A stretch of DNA of 64,000 nucleotides, from contig NZ_FUWR01000003.1 in the NCBI RefSeq assembly GCF_900167465.1, positions 124,001-188,000 on the forward strand. The letters are read 5' to 3'. The translations under genes were made by a program, and so were the position numbers. Every line of letters begins with the position of its first letter. The first letter of the stretch is position 1. Below the pieces are notes generated by a model. That model was not told the DNA's origin. It was given only the letters and a program-made list of their open reading frames with translations, and did not search any database. The DNA is from Trichlorobacter thiogenes (lineage in GTDB: Bacteria > Desulfobacterota > Desulfuromonadia > Geobacterales > Pseudopelobacteraceae). Shown here one piece after another: positions 7,648 through 16,137 of the stretch.

Positions 7648-9264
7648 TTACCCCTCTATCTGCCGAAGCAGTTCCTGAATCTCCGGCTGCTGGGTAATCT
7701 CACACTGCTCGGTCAGAACCGATGCCAGGATTTCGTCAGTGGTGAGCGGATTGGCAAGCACGCTGCGCAGCACGGTAATTTCTTCACCATAGCGGGCCAG
7801 TCGGAGCCGGGTGCGGGAAACAAAGGTCTTGCCAGCCTCACGCTGGTGTTTTTGCAACAGCTGGCAGACCTGATCCAGCAGGGCATTGATGCTGGCCTGC
7901 TCCGTTGCTGGCGCGGTTGCCAGGAGTTGCTGGATCGCTGCTGGGCAGTAGCGGTAGGTCAGGATATTCAGTTCCGGCTCACTGGTCAGTTCAAAATCAG
8001 GATGTTGACGGATCATCTCCGCAAAGGTCCTGGCCCGCTCAATCCCCAGATCAATCAGCAGCTCATAGCCCTTGCGGCCCATGATCGAGAGACCGCCATG
8101 CACCAGCAGCGCCTTGCCGGGGCGTGAGCCTTCCAGGGTATGGCTGCCCAGGTCCTTTGAACCGTGGCGCAGGATATAGGCAGCATGATGTTCAATGGCT
8201 GAAACAGCGGTGGGATCTTTGAATACCACCATCCCGGCCCCCATCGGCACATAGAGCTGTTTGTGGGCATCGATAGTGACTGAATCAGCCCGCTCAATCC
8301 CTGCCAACAGATGCCGGTGGGTTTCAGAAAACAGGGTTGGACCGCCCCAGGCTGCATCCACATGAAAATGGCAGCCCAATTCCTGGGCAAAATCCGCCAT
8401 CGCCTCCAGTGGATCTATGTTGCCGGTCTCTGTTGTCCCGGCAATACCCACCAGAGCCAATGGACGGATGTTCTGATCCTGCAGACGCTGGCACTCCTGA
8501 CGCAGGGCATTCAGATCAATCCGGTTGTTCTCGCCGGTCTTGACCTTGATCAGACTGTCACGGCCGATACCCAGCAGGTCGGCAGCCTTGCCCAGCGAAT
8601 AATGCCCACGCTCTGAAACCAGTACAGCGATCCCGTCAACCCCTTTATGACGCAATGCCTTCATCAACCCTTCCTGGGCAATACCGCGAAACTCACCCTC
8701 CGGTGCAAAGAAACGGTTGCGGGCCACCCAGAGTGCGGTGGTGTTGGCAATGGTGCCGCCGGAACAGAATGTTCCCAGAGCAGCCTGACTGTTATGGATC
8801 CAGGGGGGATAAAAATCATCGGGGCAACGGTAGATCAGGTGATGCAGCATAGCCAGCACCTGACGCTCCAGAGGTGTAAATGCCTTGGATGTTTCCACCT
8901 TGACCAGGTTCTGATTCAGGGCGGTCATCAAGCGGGTCAAGGGGAGCATGAAGTACGGCAGTGCCGAAGTCATATGCCCCACAAATCCCGGCGCTGCGGT
9001 GTGGACCGACTGGGCCACCAGATTTTGCTTAACAAATTCGGTGTAGTCAGAGACGTAGGTCGGCTCTTCAGGGATTGCAAAGTTGGAGAAGCTGGCTTCG
9101 ATCTCTTCCAACGGCCGCTCCATGGCGACAATATGATTTTGCAGAAAACCGGCAACATCACCGGTAATGGCCCTATCGACCGATCCCAGTGTTGAATCCG
9201 GGGCCTCCGGTACCGTAAAGATCCGGTAGAGGGTTTCCAGGTTGGCGCGGGCCTTGGTGGACAT
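7648..9264 (-). CDS. panP: Pyridoxal-dependent aspartate 1-decarboxylase
   Basis: 538-residue group II PLP decarboxylase. The PLP lysine is in VTIDAHKQLYVP, with the preceding HVDAAWGGP that holds the cofactor aspartate. The N-terminus (LYRIFTVPEAPDSTLG, GHMTSALPYFMLPLTRLM) is typical of PanP, which replaces the pyruvoyl enzyme PanD and makes beta-alanine from aspartate for pantothenate. The context is decisive: its ATG shares one base with the panC stop (TAATG) and the operon is panB-panC-panP, so all of the branch from ketoisovalerate and aspartate to pantoate and pantothenate (except ketopantoate reductase) is together. A glutamate decarboxylase reading is less likely for this reason. Confidence 0.92.
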   Translation of the reverse strand: MSTKARANLETLYRIFTVPEAPDSTLGSVDRAITGDVAGFLQNHIVAMERPLEEIEASFSNFAIPEEPTYVSDYTEFVKQNLVAQSVHTAAPGFVGHMTSALPYFMLPLTRLMTALNQNLVKVETSKAFTPLERQVLAMLHHLIYRCPDDFYPPWIHNSQAALGTFCSGGTIANTTALWVARNRFFAPEGEFRGIAQEGLMKALRHKGVDGIAVLVSERGHYSLGKAADLLGIGRDSLIKVKTGENNRIDLNALRQECQRLQDQNIRPLALVGIAGTTETGNIDPLEAMADFAQELGCHFHVDAAWGGPTLFSETHRHLLAGIERADSVTIDAHKQLYVPMGAGMVVFKDPTAVSAIEHHAAYILRHGSKDLGSHTLEGSRPGKALLVHGGLSIMGRKGYELLIDLGIERARTFAEMIRQHPDFELTSEPELNILTYRYCPAAIQQLLATAPATEQASINALLDQVCQLLQKHQREAGKTFVSRTRLRLARYGEEITVLRSVLANPLTTDEILASVLTEQCEITQQPEIQELLRQIEG

Positions 9265-10115
9265 TACAGATCTCCCCCCAGTACGGTGTTGTCAATCAGC
9301 CGGGTAGATCCGATCTTGACAGCCAGGGCAAACAGGGTATCAGCTGTGGCAGTTACAGCAGGTTCAAGGGTTGTGCTGTCCCGCAGCTCCAGATAATCGA
9401 CTGAGGCCCCCGCTACCGCTGTGATGATCATGCGGGCTTCGCCAAGCAGTCGATCAACCGAGGTTTCCCCCCCTGCGAATAACTCGCGCACCTTCAGGAT
9501 CGCCTTGCTCAGACAGAGCGCCTGCTGGCGCTGTTCAGGGCTCAGGTAGCTGTTGCGGGAAGACATGGCCAGACCGTCAGGCTCCCGTACAATCGGCATG
9601 CCGATGATCTCCACCGCTAGGTTCAGGTCAATCGTCATCTGACGGATAATGGCCAGCTGTTGAAAATCCTTGTTGCCAAACAGGGCACAGTCAGGCTGGA
9701 CAATGCCGAATAGCTTGGTCACCACCACCGCCACGCCGTTAAAATGACCGGGCCGACTGGCACCGCAAAGCGGCTTGGTCAGTGAACCAAGAGCAACCGT
9801 GGTCTGGAAACCAGGCGGGTACATACCAACCGCTGTCGGAACAAAGACCAGATCCACACCGCAGGACTCAGCCAGGGCACAGTCCCCTTCCAGATTGCGG
9901 GGATAGCTGGCAAGGTCCTCATTGATACCAAACTGGGTTGGATTGACAAAGATGGAGAGCACCAGAACATCGCCCCGTTTGCGGCCTTCCCGCAACAGAG
10001 AGGCATGACCTTCGTGCAGAAATCCCATGGTGGGTACAAAGGCGATCCGCTTGCCCTGACGCTTCAGCCCCAAAACCGTCTGCTGCATTTCCTGCACATC
10101 CTGGATTAGTTTCAC
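9264..10115 (-). CDS. panC: Pantothenate synthetase
   Basis: 283 residues, the normal length. Joins pantoate and beta-alanine with ATP in the cytoplasm. The nucleotidylyl-transferase signature is in [14 protein letters not shown]; the second motif is in [16 protein letters not shown]. It starts with GTG, overlapping the panB stop as GTGA, and its own stop overlaps the panP start, so the three genes are translationally coupled. Confidence 0.97.
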   Translation of the reverse strand: MKLIQDVQEMQQTVLGLKRQGKRIAFVPTMGFLHEGHASLLREGRKRGDVLVLSIFVNPTQFGINEDLASYPRNLEGDCALAESCGVDLVFVPTAVGMYPPGFQTTVALGSLTKPLCGASRPGHFNGVAVVVTKLFGIVQPDCALFGNKDFQQLAIIRQMTIDLNLAVEIIGMPIVREPDGLAMSSRNSYLSPEQRQQALCLSKAILKVRELFAGGETSVDRLLGEARMIITAVAGASVDYLELRDSTTLEPAVTATADTLFALAVKIGSTRLIDNTVLGGDL

Positions 10116-10912
10116 GAGAACGAATGCTCCTCAGTCGGGAAGGTTCCATCCTTTACTTCTGACACATACTGTCGTGCTGCCTCCGTAATCAGCGGGGCAA
10201 GATCAGCATACCGTTTGACAAACTTGGGGGAGTACTTCTCACACAGACCCAGGATATCGTGGATGACCAGCACCTGGCCATCGCAGGCCGGACCTGCGCC
10301 GATACCGATGGTGGGGATATCCAGCATCTCGGTAATCCGGGCAGCCAGCTTGGCCGGAACCCCCTCCAGCACCACGGCAAAGGCACCAGCCTCCTGCACG
10401 GCATGGGCATCCTCCAGAATCCGTTCTGCCTGGTCTTTGCGCCCCTGCACCTTGTAGCCTCCCATACGATGGACTGACTGGGGAGTCAGCCCCACATGCC
10501 CCATCACCGGAATATCCATCTCGGTGATGGCCCGGATGATGCGGGCCATGTTGCTGCCACCTTCAATCTTAACCGCCTCGGCCCCGCCTTCCTGCAGCAT
10601 CCGGCCACAGTTTTTCAGGGCTTCGATCTCGCCGCTCTGGCAGGCCATAAACGGCATATCAGCAATCACCAGAGCCTTGGGTTTCGCCCTCACCACCGCC
10701 TTGACGTGGTACAGCATCTCATCCATGGTCACCGGCAGGGTGTTCTCATGACCGCTAAACACCACCCCGGCAGAATCCCCCACCAGAATGGCATCCACCC
10801 CGCCAGCATCCACCAGACGAGCGGTCGGGTAATCATAGGCAGTCAGGACCGTCACTTTACGGCCTTCCTGCTTCATCAGCAGCATATCAGGTATGGTCAT
10901 CTTCTTGCGCAT
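10112..10912 (-). CDS. panB: 3-methyl-2-oxobutanoate hydroxymethyltransferase
   Basis: 266 residues from the ATG at 10912 ([11 protein letters not shown]), preceded by GGAG at 7 bases. The longer frame reaching 10966 would run into the terminator hairpin of the leader and is rejected. Transfers a hydroxymethyl group from methylene-tetrahydrofolate to ketoisovalerate to make ketopantoate. Signature regions: [35 protein letters not shown] (metal-binding Asp), VKIEGG, and [15 protein letters not shown]. First gene of panB-panC-panP, behind a structured leader. Confidence 0.97.
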   Translation of the reverse strand: MRKKMTIPDMLLMKQEGRKVTVLTAYDYPTARLVDAGGVDAILVGDSAGVVFSGHENTLPVTMDEMLYHVKAVVRAKPKALVIADMPFMACQSGEIEALKNCGRMLQEGGAEAVKIEGGSNMARIIRAITEMDIPVMGHVGLTPQSVHRMGGYKVQGRKDQAERILEDAHAVQEAGAFAVVLEGVPAKLAARITEMLDIPTIGIGAGPACDGQVLVIHDILGLCEKYSPKFVKRYADLAPLITEAARQYVSEVKDGTFPTEEHSFS

Positions 10913-10920
10913 GCCAGGAC

Positions 10921-10961
10921 TCCAAAATAAAACAGGCACACCAAGGGACGGTGTGCCTGTT
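10921..10961 (-). terminator. Leader terminator just upstream of panB (attenuator candidate)
   Basis: On the minus strand AACAGGCACACC (10961-10950) pairs perfectly with GGTGTGCCTGTT (10942-10931) and is followed by TTATTTT, then the panB ribosome site. A terminator between a structured leader and the first gene is the arrangement of transcriptional attenuation. It could alternatively simply end an upstream transcript. Confidence 0.8.
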
Positions 10962-11008
10962 ACCACAAACCAGCTGCATCAGGTGCAACGGCAGGTTCCA
11001 TGTTCCGT

Positions 11009-11044
11009 CCGTCCCGGTTTGTACTGAACAACAAATCCGGGCGG
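11009..11044 (-). ncRNA. pan motif leader RNA upstream of panB
   Basis: On the minus strand the RNA reads CCG-CCCGG-A-UUUGU, an 8-base loop, then ACAAA-CCGGG-A-CGG. All three helical segments pair perfectly, leaving two single bulged adenosines on opposite strands (opposite plus-strand positions 11036 and 11012). The pan motif is a known structured RNA found in 5' leaders of panB/panC/panD in Firmicutes, Chloroflexi and deltaproteobacteria, and conserved bulged A residues are its hallmark. Further hairpin-forming sequence lies between it and the terminator at 10931-10961 (for example TGCA-CCTGA-TGCA). Assignment is by structure and position, without a covariance search. Confidence 0.7.
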
Positions 11045-11157
11045 TATGTCTTAGAATTGGTACTGCAACAGTAGATCATCCCCCAAACGGGTGGCTGTCA
11101 TAAAGAGTTGCTACAGTAGCACATTCAAAAATTTGAATGCCAGCAGTTTTTCTCAAC

Positions 11158-11302
11158 ACCAGGCTGTAAAAAACGTCATGAGAAAGCCTGGCTACAAGGC
11201 GCACGGAGCGCAACGACTGAGACATAACAAACCGTTAGGCGAAAAAGTGAGCACCGCGCAACGCAGTAGACAGGCTCCGCAGTAGTTTTTAAGCAGCCTG
11301 TT
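11158..11302. repeat. MITE-like element with inverted ends
   Basis: The ends CCAGGCTGTAAAAAAC and GTTTTTAAGCAGCCTG are imperfect inverse copies about 145 bases apart. The interior (AAGGCGCACGGAGCGCAACG and GCACCGCGCAACGCAGTAG) carries degenerate internal repeats and no ORF. Sequence with this look recurs between genes in Geobacter-type genomes. It ends at the stop of the 11301 gene. The remaining gap 11045-11157 holds palindromes GCTACAGTAGC (11110-11120) and CATTCAAAAATTTGAATG (11122-11139), possibly operator or promoter elements of the pan operon. Confidence 0.55.
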
Positions 11303-12542
11303 AAAAGCCGAACATGCCTCGCATCCCATCCATCATGCCACCCTTTTTCTTTTCAGCTGGTTGCTGTTCCTGCTCATCACCATCATCAGCGGCAGGACGT
11401 TTCTTTGATGGACGGCTGCCCTTTTCAGAGCCTTCCATCAATGGTGACGAGCCGTTTGACTTGAGCCGCACCTTAACCGACCACTGCGGATTCCAGGGTT
11501 GTTTAGGATCCTTCGGCTTTGGCGGATAGACAATGTTCAGTTCTTCGCCATAGGCCACAAACTGCAGCATGGCGCCCTCCGCATCCTTGAACACCCCGGC
11601 AGGAATGGTGCAACTGGTGCGGCTGACCGGCATCAGCACCTTTTCCTTGAGAAAACGCTGCACATCATGGGGTGTCAGGTAATCCATCAGACCGAATCCG
11701 GTCTCAGGAACCTCGCTGGATGACCAGAAGATGGTCTCGCCGGTCTTCTGGTTATGCCCCATGGCCGTGGCAAAATAACCGATGGCAGTGGGCACCTGCT
11801 GCCATTTGAACGGCCAGGCACCAGCAGCGGTCTTGCTGATGGCGCTGAAACTGACCGGCGCCATGAAGTCCCGCTTCTGATCAAGACTGAAACGGATGCT
11901 GTCCGGCAGGTAGCTGCCTTTTAGCTGATGTTCACCCACCAGTGAGGCATCCTTGGGCACATCTTTTCTGTCTTCGCTGTTGGGCCAATCACCATAGGTC
12001 CAGCCTTTGTGGGGGGCAGGTGGTGTCTGATGGGTACCGCTACGCCCGCTTAAGGCCTTGCCAAAATCCATGGCTGACATCTTTGCGGTATCAATCACCC
12101 GCGGCTGGCCTTTGGCAACATTTTCGCCACAGCCCCAGTAAATCAGCATGCGGGCCTTGGGCTTTTCATACTTTTCAGGCCGTTCGCCCCGCTGTTCCGG
12201 CTGATATTCAGCCTTTTCCTGTTTGGGGGTAATCAGGGGCAGACTATCTCCCATCTTCTGGCTCGGCGGAATCAGGTGCTCTGCCTTGGGCTCGGCAACC
12301 TCGCGGGGACCTTCCAGCTGCAGTTGCAGGCTACGGCGGGGACCAAAGGCGGCCCCACGTCCACCAAACATGGAGGCCATGCCGGACATCTCTTCAGACA
12401 TACCGGGAATGGACTGATTGGTGGTTGCCACACTGATCCAGTAATGGGGATAGGCTGGACGAGGCTTTTCAGCTGCCTGCGCCATTGTGCAAACCAGTGA
12501 AACCAGACCTGCTGTTATCAACACCGTGTTCAGCATCTTCAT
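11301..12542 (-). CDS. Secreted protein of unknown function
   Basis: 413 residues from the ATG at 12542 (AGGAGG 8 bases upstream). Signal peptide MKMLNTVLITAGLVSL with cleavage near AQA-AEK (residue 23). Low-complexity, Pro/Lys/Glu-rich stretches at both ends (PKQEKAEYQPEQRGERPEKYEK; C-terminal SKKRPAADDGDEQEQQPAEKKK, GMMDGMRGMFGF) flank a central part with RMLIYWGCGENV and ATAMGHNQKTGETIFWSSSEVP. I do not recognise a family. It follows the GGGtGRT gene by 16 bases and may be the last gene of the fluoride-responsive transcript, though functional linkage is not evident. Confidence 0.78.
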   Translation of the reverse strand: MKMLNTVLITAGLVSLVCTMAQAAEKPRPAYPHYWISVATTNQSIPGMSEEMSGMASMFGGRGAAFGPRRSLQLQLEGPREVAEPKAEHLIPPSQKMGDSLPLITPKQEKAEYQPEQRGERPEKYEKPKARMLIYWGCGENVAKGQPRVIDTAKMSAMDFGKALSGRSGTHQTPPAPHKGWTYGDWPNSEDRKDVPKDASLVGEHQLKGSYLPDSIRFSLDQKRDFMAPVSFSAISKTAAGAWPFKWQQVPTAIGYFATAMGHNQKTGETIFWSSSEVPETGFGLMDYLTPHDVQRFLKEKVLMPVSRTSCTIPAGVFKDAEGAMLQFVAYGEELNIVYPPKPKDPKQPWNPQWSVKVRLKSNGSSPLMEGSEKGSRPSKKRPAADDGDEQEQQPAEKKKGGMMDGMRGMFGF

Positions 12543-12558
12543 AGAACCATCCTCCTGA

Positions 12559-13563
12559 TTATGATTGACGTAACGCCCCTTCCAAGGCCACCGCCACAGC
12601 CACAGAAGCACCTACCATCGGGTTGTTGCCCATACCCAGAAATCCCATCATCTCCACATGGGCAGGAACCGACGACGAACCGGCAAACTGAGCATCAGAA
12701 TGCATTCTGCCCATGGTGTCGGTCATGCCGTAGGAGGCCGGTCCGGCTGCCATGTTATCAGGGTGCAGAGTCCGTCCAGTGCCGCCACCAGAGGCCACCG
12801 AGAAGTACTTCTTGCCCTGTTCCTGACATTCCTTCTTGTAGGTGCCGGCCACCGGATGCTGAAAACGGGTCGGGTTGGTGGAGTTGCCGGTGATGGAGAC
12901 ATCCACCCCCTCATGATGATTGATGGCAACCCCTTCCCGCACATCATCGGCGCCATAACAGCGCACCTTGGCCTTTTCCCCTTTGGAGTAGGCCACCTCA
13001 CGCACAATGGCCAGATCACCGCTGGCATAATCAAACTGCGTCTGCACATAGGTAAAACCGTTGATACGGGAGATGATCTGGGCAGCATCCTTGCCCAGGC
13101 CGTTCAGGATTACCCGCAGCGGTTCTGTGCGGGCCTTGTTGGCTGATTTTGCCAGACCGATCGCCCCTTCAGCTGCAGCAAAGGACTCATGCCCAGCCAG
13201 GAAGGCAAAACATTTGGTTTCTTCAGACAGCAGCATGGAAGCCAGATTACCATGACCGATCCCCACCTTGCGATCCTCTGCAACCGAGCCGGGGATACAG
13301 AAGGCCTGCAGCCCCTCACCCAAAGAACGGGCAATCTCCACCGCCTTTGTCTCACCTTTTTTCAGGGCAATGGCGCCCCCCAAAATGTAAGCCCAGCAGG
13401 CGTTTTCAAAGCAGATCGGCTGGATCCCTTTGACAATCCCGTAGAGATCCACTCCCTTTGCCTCGCACAATGCACGGGCCTCTTCCAGAGAGGCGATGCC
13501 GTACTTAGCCAGCACGGCGGTAATCTTTGCGATCCTGCGCTCATATCCTTCAAACAGTGCCAT
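12559..13563 (-). CDS. GGGtGRT protein
   Basis: 334 residues, named for the motif ASGGGTGRTLHPDN near residue 260. Full-length relative to the family, whose biochemical role is not known to me. Across anaerobes it is typically found beside a NifU-like Fe-S scaffold, and the same arrangement is seen here (scaffold gene at 13724). An ATG with CGGGAGGAA upstream is a good start. The 160-base gap to the scaffold gene holds no ORF, only AT-rich sequence with degenerate GAACGCAAAGAAC-type short repeats, so read-through is plausible but not shown. Confidence 0.9.
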   Translation of the reverse strand: MALFEGYERRIAKITAVLAKYGIASLEEARALCEAKGVDLYGIVKGIQPICFENACWAYILGGAIALKKGETKAVEIARSLGEGLQAFCIPGSVAEDRKVGIGHGNLASMLLSEETKCFAFLAGHESFAAAEGAIGLAKSANKARTEPLRVILNGLGKDAAQIISRINGFTYVQTQFDYASGDLAIVREVAYSKGEKAKVRCYGADDVREGVAINHHEGVDVSITGNSTNPTRFQHPVAGTYKKECQEQGKKYFSVASGGGTGRTLHPDNMAAGPASYGMTDTMGRMHSDAQFAGSSSVPAHVEMMGFLGMGNNPMVGASVAVAVALEGALRQS

Positions 13564-13723
13564 ATTAAATTCCTCCCGGAGCCTAAACCGTTAATAGCCG
13601 CAAAAGAGCTTAAAGATTAAAAAGAAGATCAAACTATTGGTGTTTCAGTGACAACTTGCAAACAGCTGAAGCTTTTTGAGTTCTTTGCGTTCTTTCGCGG
13701 CAATTCAGAATTGTGTTAGCAGA

Positions 13724-14416
13724 TCACTCATGTCTTGGATTAATGGTACGGACAGCCTCATCAAAACGGCCATAACTGGCGGTTGCCTTGGCCAACGCCT
13801 CATTGGCATCCATCCCTTTGTGGATCATCTCCATCATTTTACCCAGATGGACAAACTCATAGCCGATCACTTCGCTGTTGTCATCCAGAGCCAGACGGGT
13901 CACATACCCCTCGGCCATCTCCAGGTAGCGCACCCCTTTGGCAACCGTGCCGTACATGGTGCCGATCTGACTGCGCAGCCCCTTGCCCAGGTCTTCAAGA
14001 CCGGCGCCAATCGGCAGCCCTCCTTCTGAAAAAGCGGTCTGGGAACGGCCATAGACGATCTGCAGGAACAGTTCACGCATGGCGGTATTGATGGCATCGC
14101 AGACCAGATCGGTATTCAACGCCTCCAGGATAGTCTTGCCCGGCAGGATCTCTGCCGCCATGGCAGCCGAGTGGGTCATGCCGGAACAGCCCAGGGTCTC
14201 CACCAACGCCTCTTCAATGATGCCGTTCTTCACATTCAAGGTCAGCTTGCAGGCCCCCTGTTGCGGGGCACACCAGCCCACCCCGTGGGTCAGACCGGCA
14301 ATATCCTTGACCTCTTTGGCCTGGGTCCAGCGGCCCTCTTGGGGGATTGGTGCTGGACCATGGTTGGGCCCCTTGGCCACGCAGGTCATCTTCTCAACTT
14401 CTTCCGAATAGAGCAT
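13724..14416 (-). CDS. NifU-like iron-sulfur cluster scaffold protein
   Basis: 230 residues with an IscU/NifU N-terminal fold. Candidate cluster ligands are Cys in GWCAPQQGACKL and in ETLGCSGMTHSAAMAAEIL, the last matching the family's LGCxAxxAxASxx region. The protein lacks a C-terminal Nfu domain and has an extra C-terminal helical region (EFVHLGKMMEMIHKGMDANEAL). It lies 18 bases after the DUF190 gene, with AGGAGG before the ATG, so it belongs to the crcB operon, and is followed by the GGGtGRT gene. Confidence 0.88.
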   Translation of the reverse strand: MLYSEEVEKMTCVAKGPNHGPAPIPQEGRWTQAKEVKDIAGLTHGVGWCAPQQGACKLTLNVKNGIIEEALVETLGCSGMTHSAAMAAEILPGKTILEALNTDLVCDAINTAMRELFLQIVYGRSQTAFSEGGLPIGAGLEDLGKGLRSQIGTMYGTVAKGVRYLEMAEGYVTRLALDDNSEVIGYEFVHLGKMMEMIHKGMDANEALAKATASYGRFDEAVRTINPRHE

Positions 14417-14434
14417 CAGCGCCTCCTGTATTGG

Positions 14435-14782
14435 TTAGTGCTTCTTTGGATCATGGCTGTAGCGAATCACGGTTGCCTTCTCCAGCGTAATCATACCACC
14501 GCCCATCATGGCGTCAATCTGCGGCATAATGGCGTTAATCTTCTCCTGGCTGTCCACCACCTCAATCACCATCGGCATATCAGCCGACAGGTCCAGCAGT
14601 TTCTGGGTGTGGTAGACCCGATTGGCTCCAAAACCGCAGACTCCACGCAACACCGTTGCCCCGGCAAAACCTTCCTTGCGCAACAGTTCCACCAGCGCCT
14701 CGTAGAGCGGGCGGTGACCATGACGGTCGCTTTCACCAATAACGATCCGCATCAACTGCTGCTCACCAATCAGCTTGGACAT
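14435..14782 (-). CDS. PII-like DUF190 protein linked to CrcB
   Basis: 115 residues of the DUF190 family, a small ferredoxin-like alpha/beta fold related to PII signalling proteins. Visible family features: RIVIGESDRHGHRPLYEALVE.LL pattern at the start, GATVLRGVCGFGA, and MPMVIEVVDSQEKI. DUF190 genes are often next to crcB, as here (16 bases downstream), suggesting they modulate or sense exporter activity; that role is inference. AAGGAG precedes the ATG. Confidence 0.92.
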   Translation of the reverse strand: MSKLIGEQQLMRIVIGESDRHGHRPLYEALVELLRKEGFAGATVLRGVCGFGANRVYHTQKLLDLSADMPMVIEVVDSQEKINAIMPQIDAMMGGGMITLEKATVIRYSHDPKKH

Positions 14783-14798
14783 GGTTTATTTCTCCTTG

Positions 14799-15176
14799 CT
14801 ATGCTAACGAACGGACGGTCACAATCCCCAGCCAGGTACACAACAGACAGACCGCCACGCTGGCCAGCACATTCACAAACGCCATCGCAAACTGCCCATC
14901 CTCCAGTAGCTTGAAGGTCTCATAGCTGAAGCTTGAAAAGGTGGTCAGCCCTCCCATAAACCCGACCGTCAGACCAATCCGCAACATACCTGGAATCATG
15001 GTGCTACGCAGACTCAGCTCCATGATCAGGCCGATTAAATAGGCGCCGATGATGTTCACGGCAAACGTCCCATAGGGAAAAGAGCGCCCCAACAGGCTAT
15101 GGATCCACACAGAAAGATAATAGCGGGTAAGCCCCCCAGCGGCACAGAACAGGGCAATGGTTGCAGCTATTTTCAT
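14799..15176 (-). CDS. crcB: Fluoride channel CrcB (Fluc)
   Basis: 125 residues, four membrane helices. Motifs: GGLTRYYLS, GTFAVNIIGAYLIG (pore Asn), GFMGGLTTFSSFSYE (Phe and Thr/Ser track). Works as an antiparallel dimer passing fluoride out of the cell. A fluoride riboswitch with terminator lies directly upstream and a strong promoter before that. Heads the operon crcB, DUF190, NifU-like and probably the GGGtGRT gene. Confidence 0.97.
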   Translation of the reverse strand: MKIAATIALFCAAGGLTRYYLSVWIHSLLGRSFPYGTFAVNIIGAYLIGLIMELSLRSTMIPGMLRIGLTVGFMGGLTTFSSFSYETFKLLEDGQFAMAFVNVLASVAVCLLCTWLGIVTVRSLA

Positions 15177-15230
15177 AGCTTTTGTCTCCTACGCAAAGTA
15201 TAGCCGAACTCTGGGTAATGTCACCTTCCG

Positions 15231-15312
15231 GAAAAATAAAAAACTCCTGCCCTCGGGTTTAAGAGCAGGAGTCATCAGCCTGATACAGGCGGTTATGGCG
15301 AACTCCATCGCC
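15231..15312 (-). ncRNA. Fluoride riboswitch with terminator, upstream of crcB
   Basis: On the minus strand the RNA starts GGCGATGG-AGTT-CGCCATAA, continues CCGCCTG...CAGGCTGATGACTCCTGC, matching the crcB-motif consensus including the GAUGGxGUUCGCC core and the UGAUGACUCCU segment. The CTCCTGC segment then pairs with GCAGGAG (15265-15272 with 15243-15250) to make a terminator followed by TTTTTTATTTTT. Fluoride binding should hold the pseudoknot and prevent the terminator, switching on crcB. Confidence 0.96.
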
Positions 15313-15326
15313 GTAAGGTTTTGGAA

Positions 15327-15355
15327 AGCATAATCTGCCGAATGCGGCTTGTCAA
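15327..15355 (-). promoter_or_regulatory. Sigma-70-type promoter of the crcB riboswitch
   Basis: TTGACA (15355-15350) and TATGCT (15332-15327) separated by exactly 17 bases on the minus strand, about 15 bases before the first riboswitch base. Confidence 0.75.
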
Positions 15356-15380
15356 ACGGCAAAACCGGCCGGGAGCCGTG

Positions 15381-15438
15381 GGGTCAGGTCTTGAACTATC
15401 ACTTTTCACTCAAAAACTAACTTTTCAAGACCTGACCC
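15381..15438. repeat. REP-type inverted repeat
   Basis: GGGTCAGGTCTTGAA (15381-15395) and its exact inverse TTCAAGACCTGACCC (15424-15438) enclose 28 bases. This motif is a frequent REP/tyrosine-transposase-associated hairpin. It lies 24 bases after the antitoxin stop and may also end that transcript. Confidence 0.65.
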
Positions 15439-15461
15439 GTCTCTTCCTCAAGTGAAAGTTG

Positions 15462-15818
15462 CTAAGCGGCGCGAAGTTTTTTAGTTCGTCCGGTTGAGTG
15501 AGATGGTGTGCGCTCTGCACGTTTGGGTTGTTCCCTTCCGATGTCTAAAAGTGCTTCTGGATGACGGGATGCTACCCGCAAAAGCACACGTGCCGGGCCT
15601 TCTGGTTTTCGTCGGCCTTGTTCCCAGTTTCTTAGTGTTCCTACGCTGATCCCCACAAGCTCTGCAAACTTATCCTGTGAAAGACCGAACTGCTCACGTA
15701 AAGCCCGCACCTCGGTTTCTGGGAATTCAAATGTTCGCGAGGGCTGCATTGTGCCTTTCATTATCTCTGCGCCTTGCTTCACGCTTGCCAGCAGTTCCTG
15801 AAAAAGTTCATCATTCAT
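15462..15818 (-). CDS. Antitoxin, HTH (XRE/HigA-like)
   Basis: 118 residues from the ATG at 15818, which has GAGGAGGAA upstream. An N-terminal helix is followed by a lambda-Cro type DNA-binding domain: VRALREQFGLSQDKFAELVGISVGTLRNWEQGRRKPEG. The basic tail (GRTKKLRAA) may add DNA contact. It overlaps the end of the upstream toxin gene by 8 bases, the toxin-first order typical of HigBA and related systems. It should neutralise the toxin and repress the pair. Confidence 0.9.
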   Translation of the reverse strand: MNDELFQELLASVKQGAEIMKGTMQPSRTFEFPETEVRALREQFGLSQDKFAELVGISVGTLRNWEQGRRKPEGPARVLLRVASRHPEALLDIGREQPKRAERTPSHSTGRTKKLRAA

Positions 15819-16131
15819 GATATTCCTCCTCAACGATCTTCTTGAGTTGTTTAAGTTGGTCTTGTGTAAGATTCTCCTGCACGTTTTTGGGATACATGAA
15901 CAACAGCAAAAGTGTTCCCCTCCCCGTAAACCAGTAGTAGATTACTCTTGCCCCACCGCTTTTGCCTCGCCCTTCCAAGGCCCATCGTACTTTACGGAGT
16001 CCACCACCTCCGGGAATGATTTTTCCAGCATCAGGTCGCTCCAACAGGGTCGCCTGAAACAGACGATATTCCTCGTCCGATAGGGTGGCTAAAAGCTGTT
16101 TGGTAAATATTGGAGTTTCGATGATGATCAT
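15811..16131 (-). CDS. RelE/HigB-family toxin
   Basis: 106 residues (ATG at 16131; an ATG six codons earlier at 16149 is the alternative). Family features: IFTKQLLATLSDEEYRLFQATLLERPDAGKIIPGGGGLRKVRW, then RGKSGGARVIYYWF and LLLFMYPKNVQENLTQDQLKQLKK. Such proteins cut mRNA on the ribosome; Lys/Arg of the GGARVIYY strand are probably part of the active site. Neither start has a ribosome site, and a promoter-like pair ends six bases before the ATG, so the mRNA may be leaderless. Confidence 0.9.
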   Translation of the reverse strand: MIIIETPIFTKQLLATLSDEEYRLFQATLLERPDAGKIIPGGGGLRKVRWALEGRGKSGGARVIYYWFTGRGTLLLLFMYPKNVQENLTQDQLKQLKKIVEEEYHE

Positions 16132-16137
16132 GAAAAA

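Noticed and set aside
10912-10966. Upstream start for panB at 10966
   Set aside because: It would place coding sequence through the perfect terminator hairpin and lacks a ribosome site.
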